Assembly: GCA_011087605.1 (NCBI GenBank) | Contig: JAALLE010000007.1 | Location: 1-64,000, forward strand | DNA: 64,000 nt | Source: Hyphomicrobiales bacterium | Lineage (GTDB): Bacteria; Pseudomonadota; Alphaproteobacteria; Rhizobiales; Rhizobiaceae | Direction of reading: 5' to 3' | Shown here: in pieces, positions 16,309-24,414 of the stretch | Numbering within the stretch: the stretch's first letter is position 1 | Layout: every line of letters begins with the position of its first letter | Translations under genes and position numbers: made by a program | Notes under the pieces: model-generated | Databases searched by the model: none | Told to the model about the DNA's origin: nothing | Seen by the model: only the letters and a program-made list of their open reading frames with translations

Positions 16309-17072
16309 GCCGCGGTCAACACGTTTTTGAGAATGATGTCGCGGACAAGATCGGGAGCCTCTTCAACGGGGGAATGTCCGACATTTTCCAACAGGTGCAA
16401 GTCGACACGGTCTCGCAACTGGCTGGCTTGTGTTACGGGGACAATGTTGTCGAGCTGCCCCCAAATCACCGACATCGGCAATTTCAGCTGAAGCAAATCA
16501 TCGATCGTCAAAACCCCTTGCCTGCCTCCTTCAAACACTTGTTCGCCGATCGCAATTAACGAGTCCACCGCGCCGGGTTGCGCTCGCAATTCCAATTGAT
16601 ATCCAACCATCTTTTCAGGAATTTGATAATCCGGCCCGAAAAAATGTGGCAAGACCTTTTCAACGTCCTGCCGGGTGCGGGCGGCGGCCCAGTCCATCAG
16701 CACCGGATAATTCAGTTCTGCTCCAAAACCACCGGGGGCCAGAAGCGTCACGCTGGCGATGCGATCCGGTGCCATCAGAGCAATCAAACTGGAAACGGCA
16801 CCTCCCATGGAATGACCGACCAAATGCACCTGATTGAATCCATGTGCATCCATGTCAGCAATAATCGCACGGGCTGCGATTTTTGGCTGCCCGGCATTGG
16901 GAAAACCAATGCTTTTGCCGTGCCCGGGCAGATCGTAGGCGATGGTAGGAGCCTTGAAGCTAATCGCTGTCTGCAGCCCCCACCATTGAGCGCCAACCCC
17001 ACCAAATCCATGCAGAAACAGAACCGGTTTGGAGTCCTTGCCGGTGTTGTTGATGGCGTTTGAGTAGAGCAA
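16305..17072 (-). CDS. Alpha/beta-fold hydrolase
   Basis: A 255-residue esterase/lipase-like enzyme. The oxyanion motif HGFGGVGAQWWG, nucleophile elbow GHSMGG (Ser88), acid in WGQLDNIVP and histidine in ENVGHSPVEEAP form a complete catalytic set. It resembles the lipoyl-domain-less relatives of acetoin-dehydrogenase E2 hydrolases, but the substrate is unknown. The gene lies nine bases downstream of leuA on the same strand, so it may be co-transcribed with it. Confidence 0.88.
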   Translation of the reverse strand: MLYSNAINNTGKDSKPVLFLHGFGGVGAQWWGLQTAISFKAPTIAYDLPGHGKSIGFPNAGQPKIAARAIIADMDAHGFNQVHLVGHSMGGAVSSLIALMAPDRIASVTLLAPGGFGAELNYPVLMDWAAARTRQDVEKVLPHFFGPDYQIPEKMVGYQLELRAQPGAVDSLIAIGEQVFEGGRQGVLTIDDLLQLKLPMSVIWGQLDNIVPVTQASQLRDRVDLHLLENVGHSPVEEAPDLVRDIILKNVLTAA

Positions 17073-17081
17073 GGTCGCTGC

Positions 17082-18770
17082 TCAGTTATCGTTGGCGAGG
17101 GACCGATTGACGGCGCTCACCAGTGCCTCAAGAGATGCCGCAACAATATTCGAGTTGATACCTGCACCAAACCAACGGTTGCCGGACTTTGTGTCCTCCA
17201 CTTCCATATAGCAGATAGCCGTGGCGTCGCTGCCATGTTGCAGGGAGTGTTCGGAATAGTCCGCCACCGATATGCTGGTTCCATAGGCATCGTTGAGAGC
17301 TGCTACAAATCCATCAATCGGGCCATTGCCCTTGCCCTTGATGACCCGGGTTTCGCCACCATCTGTCACTGTCACTTCGACGATGCGTCCGGTGGAATCC
17401 GGATCTGTGAATGTTGCGTGATCGACATAGCGAACCCGCCCATCGGGTTGGTCGACATACCGCTCCATGAAACGGGCATGAATGTCAGAAGACGGTAGCT
17501 CCCTGCCCTCTTCATCAGTAATGCGCTGCACATCATCGCGCATTTCGATCTGCAGGTTTCGGGGCAATTTTAGCCCGTAATCCGCCTCCATGACATAAGC
17601 AACACCGCCCTTTCCCGACTGGGAGTTGATGCGGATGATCGCCTCATAAGAACGGCCAACATCCTGCGGATCGATTGGCAGATAAGGAACTTCCCACATG
17701 TCTGTATTGGATTTCTCCAATGCTTTCATGCCCTTGTTGATGGCGTCCTGGTGACTGCCGGAAAAGGCTGTATAGACCAGTTCTCCCACATAGGGGTGGC
17801 GTTCGGGAATGTTCAGCTGATTGCAATATTCATAGACACCCTTGATGCGCTCAATATCGCGCACATCCATTTTGGGATCGACACCCTGGGTCATCATGTT
17901 CAATGCCAGAGTGACCACATCGACGTTGCCGGTGCGTTCGCCGTTGCCGAACAATGTACCTTCAACGCGGTCGGCACCCGCCATCAGGCCCAACTCCGTG
18001 GCTGCAATACCTGTGCCGCGGTCATTATGGGGATGCAGAGAAATCAGAACACTGTCGCGACGATCAATCTGACGACACATCCATTCAATCTGATCGGCGT
18101 AGATATTTGGCGTCGACATCTCGACGGTGGCAGGCAGGTTGATGATCAGTTTGTGGTCAGGCGACGGATCGATGACCTCGATTACCGCATTACAGATGTC
18201 GAGCGCGAATTCGAGTTCGGTACCGGTAAAACTTTCAGGCGAATACTGGTAGCGATAACTGTCCTTGCCGCCGCTTGTGGCGCTGGCCATATCGACAATC
18301 ATTTTGGCAGCATCTGTGGCGATATTCCTGATGCCGTCACGCCCCTGACCAAACACCACCCGACGCTGCAATTCGGAAGTCGAATTGTAAAAATGGACGA
18401 TCGGTGAACTGGCCCCTTCGAGGCTCTCAAACGTGCGGGTGATCAATTCGGGACGGCATTGAACCAGCACCTGAAGATCAACATCGTCCGGCACGCCGCC
18501 GTCTTCGACACACCAGCGGGCAAAGTCAAAATCGGTTTGGCTGGCCGAAGGAAATCCAATTTCAATTTCCTTAAATTGCATGTCGAGCAGCAGTGCAAAC
18601 ATGCGGGCTTTGCGCTCGTGGCCCATTGGATCAATCAGCGCCTGATTGCCGTCACGAAGATCCACGGAACACCAGATCGGTGCTTGGGTAATGGCGTTTG
18701 ATGGCCAGGTTCTGTCGGTCAAACCGACTTTGGGATAGGCGGAATACTTATTGGCTGCTTCCATCAACAT
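17082..18770 (-). CDS. leuA: 2-isopropylmalate synthase LeuA (long, type 2)
   Basis: Condenses acetyl-CoA with 2-oxoisovalerate, the first committed step of leucine synthesis. The HMGL-like TIM barrel is evident: CSVDLRDGNQALIDPM near residue 35 with the metal-binding Asp, and SLHPHNDRGTGIAATELGL followed by RVEGTLFGNGERTGNVD. The C-terminal LeuA dimer domain (about residues 430-562, ending in ICYMEVEDTKSGNRWFGAGI) is the leucine feedback site. The length of 562 fits the long form. ATG 18770 has an aagga site, and ATG 18764 is an alternative. It is preceded by a leucine-rich leader peptide. Confidence 0.95.
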   Translation of the reverse strand: MLMEAANKYSAYPKVGLTDRTWPSNAITQAPIWCSVDLRDGNQALIDPMGHERKARMFALLLDMQFKEIEIGFPSASQTDFDFARWCVEDGGVPDDVDLQVLVQCRPELITRTFESLEGASSPIVHFYNSTSELQRRVVFGQGRDGIRNIATDAAKMIVDMASATSGGKDSYRYQYSPESFTGTELEFALDICNAVIEVIDPSPDHKLIINLPATVEMSTPNIYADQIEWMCRQIDRRDSVLISLHPHNDRGTGIAATELGLMAGADRVEGTLFGNGERTGNVDVVTLALNMMTQGVDPKMDVRDIERIKGVYEYCNQLNIPERHPYVGELVYTAFSGSHQDAINKGMKALEKSNTDMWEVPYLPIDPQDVGRSYEAIIRINSQSGKGGVAYVMEADYGLKLPRNLQIEMRDDVQRITDEEGRELPSSDIHARFMERYVDQPDGRVRYVDHATFTDPDSTGRIVEVTVTDGGETRVIKGKGNGPIDGFVAALNDAYGTSISVADYSEHSLQHGSDATAICYMEVEDTKSGNRWFGAGINSNIVAASLEALVSAVNRSLANDN

Positions 18771-18851
18771 GGAAAGTCATCCTTCTTGTTTTGGCTGGCA
18801 ACCGCATAGCGTTTTGCGGAGGTTAAGGCCAGAATATTTGAATTGAATTTT

Positions 18852-18897
18852 GGGGCGTCATGCTTTCCGACGGGAATTCTCGACCGCCGGACGCCCC
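18852..18897 (-). promoter_or_regulatory. leuA leader RNA hairpin (candidate attenuator)
   Basis: In the leuA transcript, two bases after the stop of the leader peptide, GGGGCGUC pairs perfectly with GACGCCCC 30 bases later, and the intervening CGG/CCG blocks can extend the stem. Position relative to the leucine codons fits ribosome-mediated attenuation. However, the hairpin is followed by AAAA rather than a U run, so a standard intrinsic terminator is not evident. A second smaller stem (ccgca/tgcgg) lies closer to the leuA start. Confidence 0.55.
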
Positions 18898-18898
18898 T

Positions 18899-18970
18899 TT
18901 ACGTGCGCACAACCCGACGGCCGCCGATAAGCAGCAGGTCAAGATCTAGAAGGAGGGCGTGCGTGTTCAT
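18899..18970 (-). CDS. leuA leader peptide (LeuL-type)
   Basis: A 23-residue ORF ending about 128 bases before leuA. It begins MNTHALLLDLDLLLIGG and contains seven leucine codons (CTC CTT CTA, CTT, CTG CTG CTT) within nine codons, the hallmark of a leucine attenuator leader peptide. It is too short for the ORF track. No Shine-Dalgarno precedes its ATG. A promoter with the predicted transcription start at or next to the ATG suggests a leaderless mRNA, as described for the rhizobial trpL leader. The stop codon abuts the candidate attenuator hairpin. Confidence 0.75.
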   Translation of the reverse strand: MNTHALLLDLDLLLIGGRRVVRT

Positions 18971-18977
18971 GGCACGA

Positions 18978-19006
18978 GTGTTAAGGTGAAATGGTTAAGG
19001 AAGCAA
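18978..19006 (-). promoter_or_regulatory. Predicted leuL-leuA promoter
   Basis: On the minus strand, TTGCTT (19006-19001) and TAACAC (18983-18978) are separated by 17 bases, matching sigma-70-type spacing. Initiation about seven bases downstream would fall on or beside the leader ATG at 18970. This is a prediction from position and spacing; the -10 match is only partial. Confidence 0.45.
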
Positions 19007-19021
19007 GAGCCAGGCTGACGT

Positions 19022-19677
19022 GTGCGCAAATTCATATTCTATCTGTTCATTCTGATCACGCTGCTGCCGACTGCACAATTTTCAGTTCAGAAAGGACACG
19101 CGCAAGAGCGCGATGAAAAACTGTATTTCATCGCAATTGCCTGGATAAAACCGGACCAACAGGCACGATATGATGAATTTGTGCAGGCGATTAAGCCGGT
19201 CTGGGCACGCCATAACATGGAAGTTGTGTTTCGCTCGCAGGTTATCGACACAATGATCAGTCCCGCTCATCTCACCCCCCCCCAAATGAAATCGCGGTGC
19301 TTGAGGTGGTCAGCCGGAAAGATTTTCACGCCTATATTGCGGATCCTGATTATCAGGCAATTAAACAATTGCGGCTGGATTCAGTCGACAAAATGCTGGT
19401 TTTGGAAGGTCAGGTCAGACAGCCGCCAAAATCAGAATTCATTCAATCTATTCCGCAGTTTGCGGTGATTGCCGGTGATTTTCCACCTTTCGAACCACAA
19501 CCATTGATGGATATTGGGGTTTCTGATCGGGGCGCAATAAAGGACCCTGTTCCAGCATCATTCAGCGCGGTGCAATCGGTTGCAGTGATGGCACTGTCAT
19601 ATGACGATAATCCACTGTCGTTTCTCGACAATCTAGGCCCGCAATCGTTGGCCTATGTGGTTTTGAAGGTCGAATGA
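19022..19677 (+). pseudogene. Frameshifted secreted DUF1330-like protein
   Basis: Two track ORFs (19022-19468 and 19297-19677) are halves of one gene interrupted at a run of nine C (19275-19283). One extra C joins them into a 218-residue protein: a signal peptide (FYLFILITLLPTAQFSVQKG), then a ferredoxin-like dimeric alpha-beta barrel region (LYFIAIAWIKPDQQARYDEF ... VVSRKDFHAYIADPDY), then a second similar half. It resembles DUF1330/monooxygenase-like proteins. The start is GTG 19022. Homopolymer error, phase variation and true mutation cannot be separated from sequence alone. Confidence 0.7.
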
Positions 19678-19801
19678 TTGCCGGACGAAATCGTTACCGA
19701 AGTCTTAAGGGACCTGACGCCCTGCGGGTCTATCTGCATACAAATTGCTAACTTAATTGCGCTAACATAACGGTTGAAATTAATTTCGCCGGAGCACAAA
19801 A

Positions 19802-20197
19802 TTGTCGGAATACAACTCTTCTCCGTCAACGCATACCATACACCCGGGTAATTCTGCGGATGCGCCAACGCGCGAGCATCGTCGCAAGGCGTTTAAGGCT
19901 GGAATAATTTCATATCAGAATCATTCACTTACCGTAGATTGTGTAATCCGGGACATGTCGTCCAGCGGAGCGAAACTACAATTTTCAAAATCGGTCATCG
20001 TGCCCGACCATTTCACGCTGACCATCCCCATGGAAGGTCAACGGGTTGAATGTATTGCTCGCTGGCGCAAGGCCACCGTGGTCGGTGTGGAATTTGTCGG
20101 CGACATGGAGCTGGACGCCAGAAACGCGAGGAAACAATCGCTCGACATCGAATATGTGATTTCAAAGAAACAATCGATCCTGAAGATACCCGACTAA
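19802..20197 (+). CDS. PilZ domain-containing protein
   Basis: A 131-residue protein consisting of one PilZ domain, the family that commonly binds cyclic di-GMP. The binding arginines are visible in REHRRKAFKAG, and the second motif is DMSSSGAKL (D/NxSxxG). The TTG start at 19802 is supported by a cggag ribosome site about eight bases upstream, and no ATG is available nearby. It is monocistronic, convergent with the acyl-CoA ligase. No diguanylate cyclase is in the window, so its partner is unknown. Confidence 0.85.
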   Translation: MSEYNSSPSTHTIHPGNSADAPTREHRRKAFKAGIISYQNHSLTVDCVIRDMSSSGAKLQFSKSVIVPDHFTLTIPMEGQRVECIARWRKATVVGVEFVGDMELDARNARKQSLDIEYVISKKQSILKIPD

Positions 20198-20219
20198 AAT
20201 CGCACCGGCTCACCTCACA

Positions 20220-21758
20220 TTATTGCAGCCGCTTTTCCAATTCGTGACGTTGAATCTTGCCGGTGGTCGAACGCGGCAATTCTTCAGCAGCAATGAAGAT
20301 AACATTTTTCGGCTGTTTGTAGCGGGCCAATGATCCCTGACAGGCGTCCAGCACCTGTTGTTCTGTCAAAGTTGAATCTTCTGAAACAACAAAAGCGACC
20401 GGTACTTCTCCCCATTTTGGGTCTGGTCGCCGCACCACCACCGCCTCGCTGACCAATGGGTTTTGCGCCAAGACCAGTTCAACTTCTGCCGGATATATGT
20501 TTTCGCCACCGGATTTGATCATATATTTGACCCGGTCCACATATTCCAGCGTGCCGTCGGCGTTTCGACGCATCACATCACCCAAATGGAACCATCCATT
20601 GCGAAAATCGCGCTTGTTGGTCTCCTCTGCCCGCCAATACCCACTGAACAGGGTTGGCCCCCGCATAGCCACCTCCCCCGGTTCTCCCGCCGCCACGTCC
20701 TTGTCTTGCGGGTCCACCAGTCGCAATTCTGTAAAGGCGCTTTGCTTCTTGGGCAGCCTGTGGGGGGCCTGACCAATATCGATGGTACAGGCGGTTGCCG
20801 GTGGCAGACCGGTTTCGGTGGCGCCGAAGGAGTTCAGGTAAGGCGTTGAAAGTGCCCGTGTTGCGGCGGCAATTTCTTCACGCGGCACCAGATCGGCCAT
20901 TGCACCGCATACTGTGATTCCTTTTGGTTTCAAACCTTTCTCGCTACAAAATGCTGCAAACTCGCCGACCATTCCTGGCATGAGTACAAACCAGCCAACC
21001 CGGTGAGCGCTTACAATCTCCATGAACTGTTCCGGTTGATACCCGTCCACAACAAACACCGTGCCGCCACGCAACAATGTCGCCAGACTGTGATCTGTGG
21101 ACGCCATATGAAACAATGGTGCCCACGCAACGAAGTTGGATCCTCTTTCCAGATTGAGATCACTGACAAAGGCCGCCGCCCGAGCAATCATTGCGCGATG
21201 ACTGATCAATGCGCCCTTCGGCATGCCGGTGGTGCCGCTGGTGTATAAGATGACCAGGCCAGCCTCACTGTCCAATGCCGCGGGAGCAAGTGGTGGCAAT
21301 TCACTCACTTGCTGCAGCAGATCCATGCCGAACTCCAAAGTCGGGATGGAACTGCTACCGATATTTTTCAGTACCACTTGGTACTCACGTTGTACAATAA
21401 GGAGTTTGGGGGTGACCAGGTCGATACAGTGGCTAAGCTCGCGATCGCTTAACCGCCAGTTCAATGCCGCGACAATTACCCCATATTTGGCTGCCGCAAT
21501 CTCCAGCACCAGATATTCAGCGCAATTGCGGGCCAGCACCCCGACCCTGTCGCCAATGCCTAGCCCCATCTCTCTCAACAGGCTGGCAAACCTGCCCGAC
21601 AGATCATCGACTTCCTGATAGGAATACTGTCGCCCGGCCTCGTCAATGGCGACAACATCTGCATGGGCACGAGCCGCAGATGCAAACAGACCGCCGATTG
21701 TCGCCTGGCCAGAGCTGAGCACATCCGGGGTGGGAAAATATTTGCTGATCTCGGACAT
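20220..21758 (-). CDS. AMP-dependent acyl-CoA synthetase/ligase
   Basis: Class I adenylate-forming enzyme of 512 residues that activates a carboxylic acid with ATP and CoA. The P-loop is LVILYTSGTTGMPKGAL, then NSFGATETGLP (A5), GWFHLGDVMRRNADGTLEYV (A7/A8 with RVKYMIKSGGENIYPAEVE), and the A10 lysine is in LPRSTTGKIQRHEL. It resembles medium/long-chain fatty acid or carnitine-type CoA ligases; the substrate cannot be read from sequence. It is monocistronic and diverges from the repeat protein gene. Confidence 0.9.
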   Translation of the reverse strand: MSEISKYFPTPDVLSSGQATIGGLFASAARAHADVVAIDEAGRQYSYQEVDDLSGRFASLLREMGLGIGDRVGVLARNCAEYLVLEIAAAKYGVIVAALNWRLSDRELSHCIDLVTPKLLIVQREYQVVLKNIGSSSIPTLEFGMDLLQQVSELPPLAPAALDSEAGLVILYTSGTTGMPKGALISHRAMIARAAAFVSDLNLERGSNFVAWAPLFHMASTDHSLATLLRGGTVFVVDGYQPEQFMEIVSAHRVGWFVLMPGMVGEFAAFCSEKGLKPKGITVCGAMADLVPREEIAAATRALSTPYLNSFGATETGLPPATACTIDIGQAPHRLPKKQSAFTELRLVDPQDKDVAAGEPGEVAMRGPTLFSGYWRAEETNKRDFRNGWFHLGDVMRRNADGTLEYVDRVKYMIKSGGENIYPAEVELVLAQNPLVSEAVVVRRPDPKWGEVPVAFVVSEDSTLTEQQVLDACQGSLARYKQPKNVIFIAAEELPRSTTGKIQRHELEKRLQ

Positions 21759-21997
21759 TCTCCCCTGCTCTCCGTGCGTTCAGTGACTATCGTTCTATGT
21801 CAAAAAGTTGGTACATTCCCAAATCTGTGCATCCATGCATTAACCATCTTCGGCCTTTGGGACTCGTCAGATTAACCAAGTCTGTTATCCTGTTAACCAA
21901 TTGGTAACTTAGCCTGACAGGCACCCAAGGCAAGCGGCTATCCCGCGAATAATTGCCGAAATGTGCGTCCGGGCGACATGATATCTGGAGCGGAAAT

Positions 21998-22933
21998 ATG
22001 AAACGGGTTTTGGGATCGGCGGCCATCGCCAGCATAGCAATGTTCAACTCATCGATGGCTCAGCAACTTCCCCCGGCGGATGCCAAGGCGGGTGAATGTT
22101 ACGCAAAAGTTCTTATTCCCGCCAAGTATCAGACTTCGGCTGAACAGGTTGTGGCCCAACCGGCCAGCACCACGTTCAAGAAAACCCCTGCGGTTTATCG
22201 CGAGATTGAAAAATCTATTCTGATCGAAGAAGAGAGCTATGAACTGGTGCCGGTGCCACCTGTTTACGAATTGGTCAGCGAACAGGTCCTTGTTCAGCCC
22301 GAGCAGACCGTAAAATCAGTCATTCCGGCCACCTATCGCGACGCGATCAAAAAGGTCCTGGTCTCTCCTGCCCGCGTGGAGTGGAAAGTGGGACGGGGAG
22401 CCTACGAGAAGATCGACGCTGCAACCGGTGAAATCATGTGTCGGGTGGAAGTTCCCGCTGTTTTCAAGGAAATTTCGCAAAAAGTAATCGATCAACCCGC
22501 CCGAACCAATGAGGAAGTGGTTCCGGCGCGCTATGAAACCATTCAACGGCGGGTGATGAAAAACCCGCCAACGACGCGCAAGAAAATCATTCCGGCTAAA
22601 TATCGAACGGTAAAGATCAAGGAATTGATTGAAGCTGAAAAATTCGAGGTAATAGAGACCCCAGCCCGCTATGCATCGGTTCAAAAACGGGCCCTGATGG
22701 CTTCGGAAACCGTGCAATGGCGTCAAATCCTATGCGAAACCAACACAACGCCGGGTATTGTCCTGCGTTTGCAAAACGCATTGATCGGCGCCGGCTATAA
22801 ACTGGGTTTCACCCCGGACGGGGAACTTGGACCAGGAACTCTGGCCGTTATCAGCCGTTTTCAACAGGACAACAACCTGCCAACCGGTGGTCTGACCCTC
22901 AGTACAATCCAAAAACTTGGCGTTGAACTTTAG
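21998..22933 (+). CDS. Secreted repeat protein with C-terminal peptidoglycan-binding domain
   Basis: A 311-residue exported protein. Signal peptide MKRVLGSAAIASIAMFNSSMA is followed by about eight tandem units of 25-35 residues, each built on the pattern [I/V/T]PA.Y....(K/Q)V, for example IPAKYQTSAEQVV, TPAVYREIEKSIL, VPPVYELVSEQVL, VPARYETIQRRVM, IPAKYRTVKIKEL. The last 60 residues form a peptidoglycan-binding domain (LRLQNALIGAGYKLGFTPDG, then TLAVISRFQQDNNLPTGGL). ATG 21998 with ggagcggaaat upstream is preferred over the track start at 21953. Likely cell-wall associated; function unknown. Confidence 0.8.
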   Translation: MKRVLGSAAIASIAMFNSSMAQQLPPADAKAGECYAKVLIPAKYQTSAEQVVAQPASTTFKKTPAVYREIEKSILIEEESYELVPVPPVYELVSEQVLVQPEQTVKSVIPATYRDAIKKVLVSPARVEWKVGRGAYEKIDAATGEIMCRVEVPAVFKEISQKVIDQPARTNEEVVPARYETIQRRVMKNPPTTRKKIIPAKYRTVKIKELIEAEKFEVIETPARYASVQKRALMASETVQWRQILCETNTTPGIVLRLQNALIGAGYKLGFTPDGELGPGTLAVISRFQQDNNLPTGGLTLSTIQKLGVEL

Positions 22934-23335
22934 AAAACAGCCAATCCACACTGCATACAGCGGCGAGCGGCGGCGAGCGGCGAGCAGATCGTCTCAAATC
23001 GAGGAACTCTCGACTTATTCAGGTGCTGATTGCGGACCGCAATCGATATTGCGTCCAAATCCCAGCAACTGCAGCCAGTCTTGTGCGGTTGTCATCACCG
23101 ATCTCGCTGCCTTGTCGCCCCGTCGCCTCGCCCCGTCGCCTCGCGCTGACCCCCGGCGGCCAAAATCATGGCCAAAACCACTGATGGGCCTGTGTGGCAG
23201 AGATTGATCGCCCAGCGAATGCTGCATCGTGGTAACTCATTCGCAGATCTCCCATTCCACGGCAGCGCGGAGCGTTTGGGCTTGTTATCTCCAAATCATT
23301 CCAGACATTTACTGCCCTTACACCGATTTTAAACA
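22934..23335. other. Gene-free spacer with short GC-rich tandem repeats
   Basis: About 400 bases between convergent genes. It holds a 10-base tandem repeat (cggcgagcgg at 22961-22980, plus a partial copy) and a perfect 13-base tandem duplication, ccccgtcgcctcg (23118-23143). The 96-residue ORF 22917-23207 starts inside the repeat-protein gene and is Arg/Pro/Ser-rich low-complexity translation of these repeats, so it is not called. Confidence 0.5.
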
Positions 23336-23366
23336 ACAAAAAGCCCGGCTGTTGCCAGCCGGGCTT
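23336..23366 (-). terminator. Rho-independent terminator of the first porin gene
   Basis: On the minus strand a perfect 11-base-pair stem (aagcccggctg / cagccgggctt, four-base loop) is followed by TTTTTG, 25 bases after the porin stop codon. Confidence 0.85.
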
Positions 23367-23391
23367 TCAGAATTCTTATCAGATTAACTGA

Positions 23392-24414
23392 TTAGAAGTT
23401 GCTCTGGATACGGATACGGTAGTCAGTGACGTCACGGTCAAGTCCACCAACTGGATCCTGCTCTTCGTAGTTCCAGCCGAGACGTACAACCAGGTTAGGC
23501 TCTACGTTCCAGTCAAGACCAAGTGAGTAACCGTCAACTTCGGTAGTATCGGATTCCCTGTTGTAGAAACCACCAGCAATTTTCACGTTGTCCATGATTT
23601 TATAGCTAGCACCAACGCCCCAAGCCTGAGTGTCGCCACCGGCGCCACCCCACTGAGTGCTGTCTTCCTGGCTGTTGTAGTAAGCCTGGATCAACAACCC
23701 GTCGACTGGTGCAACGTTACCGTATACGCCCCAAGCGCCTTCTTCAGCACTGGTGTCGTGTGAGTAAACAGCGCCGATGTTGAACATGGAACCGGAATAG
23801 TCAGCACGGATGTAACCGTCGACTGATTCGTCTTCAGATGGACCAGGACCGGTATTGTCCAAAGATATACCACCAACCACGGACAGGCCGTTAGCTGCAT
23901 AGGTGTAATCAAAGTACATTGTACGACCACCGCCGAAATAGGCACCATCATACATCAGGCCTGGAAGACCAGTCAGCTCGTGACGGCTGGTGCGGTAACC
24001 GGTGGAGAAACCACCGAGTTCGATGTACGCATCAAGCGCGCCCCAAGCGGTACGTGCATCACGGTTATTGTCGCCGTCGCCTTCAAGACGAATGTAAGTA
24101 CGCAGTGTACCCCAATCGGTTTCTTCACGAGCGTCGAAGTTTACGCGAGCGTGCCAGTAACCGTCACCAACAGTGGTGTCGTTAGCAGCAAGATCATAAT
24201 CGAAATCGCTGTACTCGTACTGTACGCGGACTTCACCGCTGATTTTCAGGCATCTTTCGGTGCCTGGGATGTAGAAAAAGCCAGCGCCATACATGTCGCA
24301 AACTTTAACGTAATCAACGGGCTCTGGCTCAGCGATAACAGCATCAGCGGCGCGTGCGCCGGATACTGCGATCAGTGCAGCAGCAGAACCCAAAAGAAGA
24401 GTTTTGAGTTTCAT
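23392..24414 (-). CDS. Outer-membrane porin, Omp2-type (copy 1)
   Basis: A 340-residue precursor of a trimeric 16-strand general porin of the alphaproteobacterial Porin_2 family. Signal peptide MKLKTLLLGSAAALIAVSGARA is followed by mature ADAVIAEPEPVDYVKVCDMY, the Omp2-like start GAGFFYIPGTERCLKISGEVR, and C-terminal aromatic-ended RIRIQSNF. ATG 24414 with ctggagatt upstream replaces the track start at 24441. It is divergent from a close paralogue at 25342. The last ~280 bases are almost identical in the two copies, while the rest has diverged. Confidence 0.93.
   Translation of the reverse strand: MKLKTLLLGSAAALIAVSGARAADAVIAEPEPVDYVKVCDMYGAGFFYIPGTERCLKISGEVRVQYEYSDFDYDLAANDTTVGDGYWHARVNFDAREETDWGTLRTYIRLEGDGDNNRDARTAWGALDAYIELGGFSTGYRTSRHELTGLPGLMYDGAYFGGGRTMYFDYTYAANGLSVVGGISLDNTGPGPSEDESVDGYIRADYSGSMFNIGAVYSHDTSAEEGAWGVYGNVAPVDGLLIQAYYNSQEDSTQWGGAGGDTQAWGVGASYKIMDNVKIAGGFYNRESDTTEVDGYSLGLDWNVEPNLVVRLGWNYEEQDPVGGLDRDVTDYRIRIQSNF

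Noticed and set aside
18840-18898. Classical intrinsic terminator in the leuA leader
   Set aside because: The hairpin is strong, but the RNA after it is AAAAUUCAAUU, not a U run, so it is listed only as a candidate attenuator structure.
22917-23207. 96-residue ORF after the repeat protein
   Set aside because: It begins inside the upstream gene, has no ribosome site and translates GC-rich tandem repeats into Arg/Pro/Ser-rich low-complexity sequence.
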